Below the pieces are notes generated by a model. It was not told the origin of the DNA and searched no databases. It saw nothing but the letters and a program-made list of their open reading frames with translations. The translations under genes were made by a program, and so were the position numbers. This document shows positions 47,801-59,358 of a stretch of DNA of 64,000 bases, one piece after another. The stretch is from Amblyornis subalaris (Eukaryota; Chordata; Aves; Passeriformes; Ptilonorhynchidae). Where the stretch lies: assembly GCA_018881555.1 (NCBI GenBank), contig JACAXG010000018.1, positions 434,001-498,000 on the forward strand. Direction: 5' to 3'. Every line of letters begins with the position of its first letter. Position 1 is the first letter of the stretch.

Positions 47801-50800
47801 TCAAGAGAGGAGGATTCAAGTATGCTGCTCCATTTGATTATGTTTTCCCTTCAGAGCCTTGTGCACTGCAGCAAGTGCAACCCATGACTTTACACCCATG
47901 AGGAAATAAATCACAACCTGTCAGTGACAAATGAAAAAAAGGAGCAGTACTCAAAGGTCTGGTGTGTATATGGAAGAGAGGAACTCTCTGTTCCTAAAAT
48001 TAAAATTTCTAGTCACATGTTCAATAAACTCCAGTTGCTGGTGTTTACCCTCAGGAATACTACACCAACTCCATTCATCTTCTCTAAACATTATAAAATT
48101 ACAGCTCATGGAGGTGTTCTAGCAAATTACATTTCAACAGTATAAATGCAAGACATAGACCCTATAATTCTTTTCCCTTGTCTCCTAGCTCAGTGCTGTG
48201 CTAGGGAGGAACACCATTAGCAAATGACCCACAATCATCTCAGAAGTAAACACTGGAGCTACCTCTGAAGCACACATACAGGCATTCTGGCTCCTGGGAA
48301 GCAACATATTTTCCATGCACCTCAGGTGGGATGTTGCTGTGAGTCAGATCTGTCTTAAATTATAGGTAGAAATGGTGATAATTTTCTATGTTCCTTGTGC
48401 TGCATCAATATAGACTCATGGTTTAAAGTCTCTGAATGCAACTGACAAAACTGAAAAAAGTTGCCATTACAAATTAAAGTAAGCTTCAAAGCTTAAGCAA
48501 AACAAAATCAACAACTTGGGGTAAAACCATACACACTGGTAACACTGACTTTCTCCTTGCTCTTCCTTGTCCTGTTTAGTCCTGTGCTCCCCTCCCTCCC
48601 ACATCTCTCACATATACTCCCTCTGTAACACAGGCTCTACCCTTCAAAGACACTGCTGAGCTTTTCAATGATCTTATTCCCATTAAGTTGTCCAAGCTCC
48701 TCCAGCATGATGATTCTGCCAGATCTATCTGTTGACTTAGCTTAAATTTCTATTTTATGGAACTTGAATCCAAGCCATTTGCCCCTGCCTCTAGGAAAGG
48801 TTTCATACAGACCCGTTCTACAAACCTAAGTCAAATTGCTCCTGACTCTCTATTAACAAAGGACTCTCTTAACTTCACCTGTTCCTCAGTAACAATTTCT
48901 GTAAAGGTCTGTGTCTGAGCTTGGGTCTCAGCATTTCCCATACTGAAATACAAATGCAGCCCAATGGTCTGGCAAGGTGTCGCCGTCCAACCTTGCTGCA
49001 ATTCTGTACCTGCCAGATCGCAGGGCTAACAAAGCAAGCCAGCATTTGCTGTGCTCCAGGAAACTCATGGGAACACCATGTCTCCTCCCATAACCCAAAT
49101 GGAGGCAGAAGAAGACATTTGGGAGACAAGAGACAGAGCTCTCTGCCAATTAAATATATAATTTCACTCCAGACCAATGACAAAATCAATATATACACTG
49201 ATGAGAGAGGAAATGCTGGTTTTTATTCTTTCAGGGAGTATAATACTTATCCACATCTCAAACTAGAACCATGTGCTCCCTGGGACGAACATGTGGGAGA
49301 AGTTCTGAAAAGGTGAAAGATAAGTGTTCCAGAAAGATTTAGAGAAAATCAGAGCCAAAATTAAAGCTGAAAGGATTAAAGGATACTAACGTGGGAAAGA
49401 AACAGGAAGGATGGACTGCAGTGACACAAAGCACAGGGAACCTCATGGACCCAGAATACAGCAGAGCTCAGAGGAGAGGCAGGGATGGGGAAGAGATCGG
49501 GATTCTTCTTGCTATCACTCAGGACACAGTAGGGTGCATATCCAAATAAAAACACAGACGGAAACAGAAAGCAAAACAAAAAGCAAGGAAGAAAATGTGG
49601 ACTGTAGAGAACTGTCATCTGGAGAAGGCAGGCAAGACAGAGCCACAAACAGCAGCAGTAATGAAAGAGAACAAAAGGACTACAAAATGGGAGGCAGGGG
49701 GGGAAAGAAGGAGAAACAGAAGACTGGAAATACAGGCCTTTTTTCTATGAAGTTTCACCAACTACTCAGCAAAGATTTGGAAGCATTAAACAATGCAGGT
49801 GACCTCATGAACAGTGCAACATCTCAAAAGATGAACCCCAAAGCGAGGAGTGTATTTACAGGTAAATGGAGCCAGTGAATTTGGCAGTTTCCTGNGCATC
49901 TTGTTTGTGAAGATATTCTGCAATTTTAACCATATAACTGCCCTGCTGTGAATCTGAGACATAGAGGTGGTGTATTAAAATATTCTCCTTCAGACTAGTT
50001 TTACCATTTGCAAACTGCCTACGTGCATATTACTGATGTTTGGGGTTATGCTTCTTCTGCACAGTCCTTTCTATCCAAAATCCATAACAAGAATATCTCA
50101 AAAGCCACATGGATATAAGCCTGCTGGTTTTCTGTATGAGCTGTCCTCATTAAAAAGTATCTCTTTCACCATTTCAGAAAGATTTCCTTTTTAAAGTGTT
50201 TTAATCAATAAGCAGTGTGAATTAATACTTTTTTAAAAAAGTAAATAAGCCAATTCATGTGCTTTGATCTGCAAGAGCAGACACTGTCAGTAAGAACTAA
50301 ATATAAGTATCAAAAGCTGGTTAAAATTAGCAACAAATAACATAGAAATATAAGACATGCTAAGAAAGTTATTTGGAATGCCTGGCCTTCCTGGTGATTA
50401 ATATACTCATTATACCATTAAAAATATGTGCAAAAAAGGCATATTATTTAAGCAGTGCCAGGTACTGCTGCATGTATTATTGCTGCTCAACAGGGCTTTA
50501 TGTCCACTGTATTGCAAGTAATCAGTGTAAAGATGCAAATTCTACAGAAACTCAGAAATCAAGGGTGATCAATAAAGCCAAAATTTGTGTGTAATGCAAG
50601 TGTTGCAAGGAAATAATATTAAGCAAAATTACTAGTGTAATGGAAAGAATCCACTTCCTTTCNGGGCTACTAATTGTCACTTCTGAAAGAAAATCAATCT
50701 GGAAGGAGAGAGAGGCAAAGAGTTTGCAATTAAGAATATGTATTTTTAGAGATACTATTAAAAAGTATTTAATGCAAACCATAACAGCTCTTTGATAAGG

Positions 50801-53431
50801 ATTTGTTCACACAGCTGTCATTGCATTTCAGAGTACGTATTTCTAAGCCTTCCAGTATTTCTTGTGTTAGNTACTGTCTTACAGAGCATCATCTCAGCTA
50901 CCAGCACAAAAACTAGCTGAACACAGGAATGCTGACAAGCTTCACATAAGCAAAAAAAAGGGATGAAAAGAACGAAAGTCATACATGGCTCCACAATTCA
51001 TAGTTTAAATAATTTGCTACCCCATTAGGAGGAAAAAGGCTGGGACTGAAGATTTACAGAAATGAGATCTCACATATTAAAAATGTGAGAAATTANCTTG
51101 CCATATGTGTAAATTTCAATGGAAAAATATTCAAAGAGGAATGCATTCTTCAGCCTCCAGAGCATCCTGAAGTACCATTACAGGTTCTTCTTTCCCCAGT
51201 CACATGCATCCTCTCAGCTTATGCAACACACTTGAAAAGAAGGGAAAAATAAAAATTTTGTCTGCATGACATTCCCATTCAGATTTGGGAAATGGGCTGC
51301 TCTAGGCCATCTCGACGTGGAGAAGCCCTTCTGCACCTCTCCAGTTTGAGGGTGCTCAGAGGATTGGAAGCAATGCTGCCGAGGTGATCAATCAGGTAGA
51401 AGGGCTGACTTGGGACAGAAGATTAAAAAATTGAGAGGGCACAGCTTGACGTTTCCCAAAGACTGCAGGGTTAGGCTATTAATTGCAAAAGCTAACTGGG
51501 GGTCTGAGTTATTTGTCACTGATGATTATAGTCTAAAAATAAGTGCAAAATATTACAGGAATAAAAATGCATTTAAATGGCACTCTAAGAGAGGGCAAAT
51601 ACTAAGATACTGAAAGGAAATAAGGAACATGAAAATACAAACAACATTAAGAAAATGATCTGAGCATACCTTACATATAGTCAATTAAATGCTATTCTAA
51701 TGAAAGTTTTAGACATTCTCAGACTAGTACAATTAGGCTATATGCCAGTCTCTTGAAGAAAGTTGTAGAAGCAATGTGCAACTGGGACCACAACAGAGAA
51801 AATGAGCCAGGAAGCAACTATTTGGATGGACTTAAAAGATGCCACAAAATTTTGCATCTCAAAAATCAATATTTATAAAGGTAAATACTCATAAATTTCT
51901 TCCTGGTGGAAAGCCAATATTTTGAGAGAAATGGGCACTTTAATCTAAAATGTTGAAATAAAAATGAAGATGGAAATAATACAGTGGTATCAATCAATAT
52001 ACAACAAAACAACTAATAACTTCAACTGACAGGGACTGTGCAATGAAATAAAATTTTTAGTCTCTCTTTTCCCCTGAAGTCTCATTAATGAAAAATACAA
52101 AACTTTTTAATAGGAAATATAGGAAAAATCTATGACTGAAATTGTCATTGATTCTATCAACTTAGAAATACTGTATTTGACTTGAAATAACATTAGAAAC
52201 TCAAAGCTTGTCTGAACCTCTGGTTCATCATCAAAAAGCTACTGCAAACAAATGCATGCATTTAATTTCTTACAAATATTTTCTTTTCCCACACATTTCT
52301 TTGAGCATGTATTTGTGTAAGGAGGATGGAAACTACTGCAGTTGCATTCTATTGACCTCTACTAAAGATAAGAGCATACAGTAGTAGAGTGTCCCTACTA
52401 AAGGGATGTCTCACTGGACTGAAAACACAGCTAACCATGATAATCATGTCAGCTGAGACCTGCTTTGCACTAGGAACTACTAATGGCAAAGCACTGATTT
52501 GTCTTTGTCTACAGGACAGTAAGTTAACAAATCATCTACTTTATATGAACAAACATCTTACTCCTCATTACACCGGTCATTGAAAGAAGAAAACTCATTA
52601 AGAAATATATAATTCAATGAGAATATAATAAAAGAGTTCCAAGAAATTGGATGGGAATTGTAGATAACAACATCTTGCCTGAGGCTGGCACCTTCTTTTT
52701 CTTCACAGCCATTTCCACCACTCTCTTCTACAGAGTATAAAAATATACACTGGTTTATATTGCTTATATTTCTGAAAAATTAATTAACACTGTGTGGATT
52801 TTCCCTAAATATGCTCTGAGCATTTCTGAGTACTTTATATGTCTGGGCCATTCCAACATCATTCAACATCAGAAGAGAAAGCAAAGATAACAGCTGTAAA
52901 TCTTGATGGCTCTGTTAGGATGCTTCAGATCATGACTTCTTAGAGCACTCTGAAAAGTACAGGATCTTTTTGAAATTGCAAATACATCAGATTTTAAGAA
53001 GGCCAAAAGAGGCCAATGAGGCCAGTACACTACCAGTTTCGTTGATTTCAGTATAGTTCAGTATCAGCGGTGATAAATATCACTGTACCCATTTTTATAA
53101 GGTTTTTGATCAAATACCAATGCAGAAAGGTGAGTTGACAATACAAGTGTGTAACAGCAAAATCACAGCCATTGATGCATTGCTACCACATAACAATATG
53201 TTCCAATAGCAGTGTTTAAATAAAATCACCTTCTTTTTTTCTTTTTTAACAGTGATGCACCTTTTTTGGATTATGCATTTTTTACATTTATACATAATTG
53301 CAGCTGGTTTCAGTAGAGTACTTTTAAGAACAGTGATAAGTACAAATAAAACAAAGAAAGTTAAACCATTAATAATTTATGCTCACAAAATTCTCTCGCT
53401 CNGACGAAGAAACCCAGAACAAACAGTAATT

Positions 53432-53562
53432 AATTTATCCTCACTTTACACCTGTGAAGTAGGTAATTACCATCAGCCCTATTTTATAGGTGGGGAAACT
53501 GGGGCACACACAAGTGAAGTAACTTGCTCAAAGTCTGGGTACAGAATCCAGGTATCTGACAG
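53432..53562 (+). mobile_element. MIR-like SINE fossil
   Basis: Longest MIR match in the window: CACCTGTGAAGTAGGTAATT, then CCTATTTTATAGGTGGGGAA, ACTGGGGCACACACAAGTGA and AGTAACTTGCTCAAAGTC. It keeps the order of the MIR consensus (GTGAGGTAGGTA, TTTTACAGATGAGGAAACTG, AAGTAACTTGCCCAAGGTC). Diverged; edges approximate. Confidence 0.82.
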
Positions 53563-55431
53563 TCATCTTCTGTTTCTTAGACACCACATCACCCTTCCCC
53601 ACTAATTTAACTAAAATATGTACAAATACTGCATGTTTGTGTGCATGCATGCATGACTAGCACTTGTGCATAGAAGCAACTCTGTGTTTCTGAATACTCA
53701 TGTATCGGGATTTTAGATACATATAAAAGATAAAATAGTAAGGTATCATGGATGTAGTTCAAGANATTTGAAATCTAGCACTAGTGAGTCTTTTCATTTA
53801 AAGACAAACCAAGATATCATGAATGAGAAAATGGTAATAGTACTTTCTCAGTTTTAAAATAATTCATTTTAAAGTTATTCTTGCCAGGAAATCAAAGGCT
53901 TCCTTTATTATCTGCTGGGTATTATTAATACAGTTATGGCAATACCAACATCTCTTTAGAAAACAGTGTTTTTAAGACATGACAAACCAACCTCACAGGA
54001 GCGCTGCATGAATCAAATTAATAAGGATTGGAAAACATTATTGCAGGCACTACATTGTGCTAAGTGTTAATTAGAGTACAAAGCAGTTAAATATTCTACC
54101 AGTTCCAAAAGACTCCTGTGATCAGAGACACAAATCNCCCTGAATTAAATGTATAAAAGAAGCTGTTAAAGCATAAATTAGATGTGTGTCCTAGTTCCAA
54201 CAGAGTCCTTTGCCAATCAGATTAACCATGTGAGAACAACCCCAAGATGGAACTTCCAACCCANCCCTTGTCCGTGAGGCTGGTTTGCCACCCACCTGCC
54301 CTATACAAATAATCTACTTCAGATTTATTTCACAGGAACAAGTAAGATGTTTGCAATTCTCAGCAAACTATTTTATTCTCAGCTCCAGCTCATTTCCACT
54401 AGAAAAAGCAAGAAGAGCTGGTGAGGAGGGAAAGCCCCCGGTGCAATGATTCCGAGAGTTTCCAATTCTCAGCACATTTTGTGTATGCACTTCTCTTCAA
54501 GAAACTCGGACTCAGATACATTTAAAACCTTGGAGTTCCACATAGTCTGGCATACAACAGTCAGCTAAAGCATTGCTTCTCTGTTAATAAATTTACATGG
54601 CACTATACAACTGAATAGGCAGAAATTTTAGAACAATTTTTGAAATTATTTTCCTGAGCAGTTTGCAAGTGCTTTTCAGAATCCTCACTCTAACTTTTCC
54701 ACCTAGTTCCTTACAGTAAGCTTATAATCTAGATTTTCTTGTGCTTTACACATACATCCTATGGGGTTTGTGAGAGCCTACAGTACTACACTGAATTACT
54801 ACCTCCCAATTCACTGCATTTGATAATAATATGCTCTAGGATATCCACAGCTACATGGAAGAATGACTCCAATGCATACACTGATTTTAAGACAGTTCTT
54901 TTCTATTTGACTAGCATTCATTATCTTCTGTTTGCATATTCTGCACGACGTAGCATCTATCTGTATCCTTCTTAAACAAGGAGGTGTGCAAGCTTGTCAC
55001 TAGCATCAGTATGACATTCAATGAGCACAGAGTTATTTATTCTCTATCAAAGGCAAAAAGTGAAGAGGATATATAGGTTTCTGAGAGAAGCATCCTAATC
55101 CCAGGCAGCTGTGACACACAGGATGCCAGACATTTAAACCCACCACACCACACTTGGTTTCCCACACGGCTAAAATAGACCACAGAGGAAAGACAAGAGG
55201 AGTGTGGACTCACTGCATTGCCACTCCCTAGGGATGCAGAGGTCAAGACTAGGAAATTCTGACCTAACTCACAAAATTGGGATTAGGAAATACGGACCCA
55301 ACTTCCAAGCCTTTCTGCAGGCAGCTCCTCCAGAAGCCTCTCCCCTGCCCTCCCTGCAGAAAAAAGGGCCAGCGGTGATAGGGACTGAGTGACACCCTGT
55401 GGTGATGGGAAGGAAACACGAACCCTTAAAT

Positions 55432-55452
55432 CCCATCCCATCCCATCCTCCC
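55432..55452. repeat. Short ATCCC tandem repeat
   Basis: About four copies of ATCCC/CATCC inside a GC-richer patch (55.29-55.65 kb) between the two genes. Confidence 0.8.
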
Positions 55453-56567
55453 CATGACCCTTTGGATTGTCAAACCAACCCGAGCAGGAGAGGCCAGGTC
55501 GGGGTTTGCCCACCCCCACCAGCAAGGGCAAAGAGCCAGAGGAAATCCCAAAGAGGGATGCAGTGGAAAGGATTTGGCGGTGCTACCCAGCCCTTCCTGG
55601 AGGAGAACTCTGCCCTACCCGGCACAGCTGCCCTTACAGGAAGTTTTAAAAAAATAACCATACAAAGAAAGCTACTTAAAAGAGGTATTTACATTCTCCG
55701 GAAATTTAAAAAGAGACAGGCCATCAGCACCGGGTTTTACATGATAATTCATCTGGCAGCTGCCATCATCCTAGAGGGGCTTGCTCAGGAGAAAAGAAAA
55801 GAGCAACTGAAATGACTGTCTGCAAGTGAAGGCACCTGGTCTGGAAATAGCATCAAGCTGGTGTTTTTCTTTCACATGTGGTGGGATTGGGGGAGATACT
55901 GGTGCTGAGAGTTTGTCAGGACTTGCTACACTTACAAGGGCATTTTTGTATATTATGAGATATACTAATTAACATTTTACTTCCTTTAATCCTCAGAAGG
56001 GCCTAAGCCTAAATTCATTAGATTGTCTCACACGTTTAAGTTAAGAGCTTGTCTCAACTAGGAGTGCATTTGTCTCTTGCTCAGTCCTTTCCCAGTACAG
56101 AAACTTGGCCTCCTAAAAAAATTGTCATTGTGATCAACCAACCATCTGTTCTGGTCTAGCCACTTGTGTAAAAATCACCTTTTCGGGCTGAAGACACCCA
56201 GCCTTCCACTGAATACCTCAATTAAAAATATAATTAAAAAGTTACAGTCAATCATTCTAAAAATAAACATAAAGAAATAGAGCATATACAGAAAAGAAAT
56301 AAGGTGGCATTGAAGGTGCCTAGGGCTACAAATTTGCTACCATAGCTTGAGTTTCAATCGTAATGAGTTCCCAGGCCATAGAGTGAACACAAGACATATT
56401 ATCTTTCGCCCTTGGTAACTGATGATGGATGCTTTTTTCCACAGGACTGATAAGAAACCTCCTCTCCATCAGCATTTACAGCCATATTTGGAATTTTGGG
56501 ACATCACCAGGGAAAAATAAAACGGTACAGAGAAGAGTCTTTNGGTTTTTGTGTTCAGCTGCAAATA

Positions 56568-56632
56568 TCAGCTAACCAGGTAACTGTGCATCTCTCTGGA
56601 GTTGATGCTCAAAACCACGCCTGAGTGATTGC
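56568..56632 (-). CDS. SORCS2: SORCS2 last coding exon
   Basis: Acceptor TTTCCCAG, then GC completing a Gly codon, then NHSGVVLSINSREMHSYLVS and TGA (56568-56570 on +). The 20-residue end is the conserved SorCS C-terminus as I recall it. It enters in phase 1, matching all three donors of the preceding exon. The same exon continues into the 3'UTR. Confidence 0.92.
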
Positions 56633-59212
56633 CTGGGAAAATATAGAAACAAAAGGCCAACATTAGTGTATTTCAGGTACTCCACAATAAATCCCCCTTT
56701 TATTGCAGGGACAAGTCAATTGCATGAGAGAGTGGCTTTATCAAACAACAGGTCAGGTGAAGGTTGGTGCAACAGCTCCATGTACCTACAGCACACTTTT
56801 GTACAAAGTTTTTGCTCATGGTGAATTTGTGGTGAATTCCTAGGGTTTCTATCCCAGTGACAGCATAAGTTGGTTCTCTTTGTGGCCTATAAAGGTGTAG
56901 TTGTCTCGAGGGGTGCAGGTGAGGGAGGAGAATGGAACCTGAGGCNTCCATTCGACATGCCACTGACCTGGGACTGGACACTGACCGGCATCAGCAATAA
57001 GGGAACTCTGTAGCTGTTCAAGTTGCCACTTCTCCCAGAAGGAGTCACTGCAAGGTAATGGTGTTGAGGAGTCCCAAGGTGGGGGTTGCGATAAAGTAGG
57101 CAACATAAAATATATAGAAAACAAAAAAAGTGGATGGGTGAGTCTGGAAATACTGTACTGTGGAAATTCAAAAGTTATGAGAAGAGAGAGAACAAACAGA
57201 ACCCCAGGCCTGTAACTCCCTGCTGTGCATGGAGCTGAGGCAGCTACTGACATCTCCCAAGAGGGAGGGAGGAAGCTCACCAGAGCTAGAAGGGATCTCC
57301 ATAGCATAGGAACCTTCTGCAAATAATGTCGTAAACCAGAATTTAATATAAAGCAGGGGTTATAACATGTTTTATACTCTAGCCAGATAAAATAGAGTAT
57401 CATTAACAGGAATATTTTCTTGGCAGTACTGAGCAATACTGGAGCTAGTGTAAAGCATTGCAAATAACAAAACAGTAGAGCGAGCAGGAGTGTAGTTTTA
57501 TGTATTAAATAATATCTTCTGTCTAAAAGCTGTACAGTAGCTGACAAATATGGATGATTATGATCCACAGAAATGAGCTTTTTACACTCTCCTGGAAAGT
57601 CTGCTGGTGCTGACAACCTGGCAAAAGCACAAATCACCTCGAGATCCCATTTGCTGTTTTATGTCATTAAAACATCATGATCTTGTACTCTTTAACCCTA
57701 AAATAATGCTCTGCTCAGACAGAAGATTTTTGTTTTCTCTGAGTAACGAGTGCAGGGCAAGCAGAGATTAATTTTGAATGTGTTACAAATCAGGGTAGCA
57801 TTTCTTTAGTACTGCATCCCAAGCTGCCTTCTTTTAAATAGGCCATAAGGGATTTTCTACCATTAAGTTATGCTTTTGTACATTACTAGAGGTGTTTGAA
57901 TACTCCACTTTAAAGGCAAGTCTGTGAGGACTTTGTTAGCATTCAGCTTCTCTGCTAAAGACCCTGGATGAGCTGACCAAACGATTTTAACATAGACTTT
58001 GTTTTTCCAGGGTTGTTTTTGGAACTACCTCCGGTAAAGTCAGGAGGGCAACCAAGGTTGTCTTGGAAAATTAGAATGAAAACACACTGATACTCATACA
58101 CAAAGGTTGTCAAAGAAGAAATAGAAACACACAAAGCAAAGCAAGAGGCTGGATTCTTCCCTTGTGTTCAAAGCTAACACGTTCAAGAACCTAGAAGTGG
58201 CACATAGTTCAGCAAATGAAAATAAAGACATCAACAAACAAACAATAAAGGTGAAACCCAAGATAAAGCAATCTCTCCTCTGACCAGGATCTCTCTTCCC
58301 CAGGCTACCACTGGTGCAGCTAAAACACATCTTCTTCCTTGAGGTTTATGAAGACATTACAGTTGCCTTTCACACCATCAATCTACTGCTACAAATCCCA
58401 AAGGCTTTGGATCATCTGATTTATTTTCACAAAACAGGCAGAAATGGAATCTGGCATTTTTACATCGTCCTACACTTTTCAGACTGTGACCTGAAAGCAG
58501 TCTGAACACAACGTAAATTTTACAACAAATGAACTTTATAGATCAGCACTCCATGTTGCATTAAAACTAACCACAGGGTGCCAGGATATACACTTCTACC
58601 TGACAATGAAATCATTTGCACTGAGAGATACTCAGTGAAAGTTTCCCTTGTGGGTTCTTTATAACCATCTCATGAATACTAGAAAATCAACAGCTAAATT
58701 AAGGAAGACTTATGATACTTTTTATACATGAATAAATTTAATGTTTTTAATCACAAAAACTTTAAATGCCACTGGAATATGAAGGCAAATATAGCAATGG
58801 ATCTCCATACAATCCATCTGAAATCACAGAAGCATTGACTCTACAAATCCTTCTGGCCTAAACTCAATTTTCCACTAATTCTAGGGATTATTGAGTGAAT
58901 TCAACTGGTGCAGATTATATCCCATTCTACCAAATATAATTTATCTCTAAAATTGTCCAAGTCAGTCTCCTGACATTAAACTACTATCTCTGTACTCACG
59001 CTCTATATAGCACACCCTCCATACATTAGCCTGTATCTCAAGCAAGCCAAAAGAAGGTGACTGAGATAATCCCTTGTTAGTGGCGCTGCCTTTTGTATCT
59101 TTCTGAGACTGAACAGAAAATGAACAAGAACTAAAATGAAAACAAACATCAATTAAAAATCAACTACTTATGAAAATTTATAAACTAAAAACAAAGTTAC
59201 CTCTTGCGTTAC
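56633..59212 (-). other. SORCS2: SORCS2 last intron
   Basis: GTAACG to TTTCCCAG on the - strand, 2.58 kb. It contains the longest open frame in the window (56849-57637, - strand, 262 codons), which overlaps other - strand frames in a pyrimidine-rich stretch. I recognise no family in it. No repeat was recognised. Confidence 0.8.
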
Positions 59213-59358
59213 CTAGTGTTTGAGAGTCCAGATCATCATCAATAAACTCCTCACCCTGGATGATGTTCTGGGTGTCCTCACTATGGTTAACAGGGCTTGT
59301 CATCTCCTGCTCTTTTTCATTGTGCATCTGGGCATAGACATTTCTGCCTGGCAGTTTC
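59213..59358 (-). CDS. SORCS2: SORCS2 penultimate coding exon (cytoplasmic tail, alternative donors)
   Basis: Acceptor CTTGTCCCATTTAG. G completes a codon (Arg or Lys), then KLPGRNVYAQMHNEKEQEMT, SPVNHSEDTQNIIQ, GEEFIDDDLDSQTLG. YAQM fits the YxxPhi endocytic sorting pattern. The exon has three phase-1 donors: CAGG|GTGAGG (last base 59255), CTAG|GTAACG (last base 59213, used for the coordinates) and AGAG|GTAACT (last base 59201). The first would yield IIQG-NHSG, the form I associate with human SORCS2. The others add 14 residues (EEFIDDDLDSQTLG) or 18 (plus NARG). Confidence 0.88.

Larger units (their letters stand above)
41877..56567 (-). other. Tail-to-tail region: SORCS2 3'UTR of unknown extent plus intergenic DNA
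   Basis: No coding exon was recognised on either strand. The part next to 56567 must be SORCS2 3'UTR. Candidate - strand AATAAA signals (TTTATT on +) lie at 55036-55041, 54372-54377, 54324-54329 and 53904-53909; I cannot choose among them. Open frames at 48.9-49.9 kb and 55.4-55.8 kb lie in purine-rich or GC-rich sequence without family resemblance. A MIR-like fossil lies near 53.5 kb. Confidence 0.6.

Noticed and set aside
49411..49878. 155-codon open frame on +, with a shorter 131-codon frame at 48921-49316
   Set aside because: Purine-rich, low-complexity (runs of Lys, Glu, Thr, Ser); overlapping frames are also open. No family resemblance and no plausible splice pattern, so composition explains it.
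53641..53656. GCATGCATGCATG run
   Set aside because: Short simple repeat; not evidence of a regulated RBFOX cluster because no exon is near.
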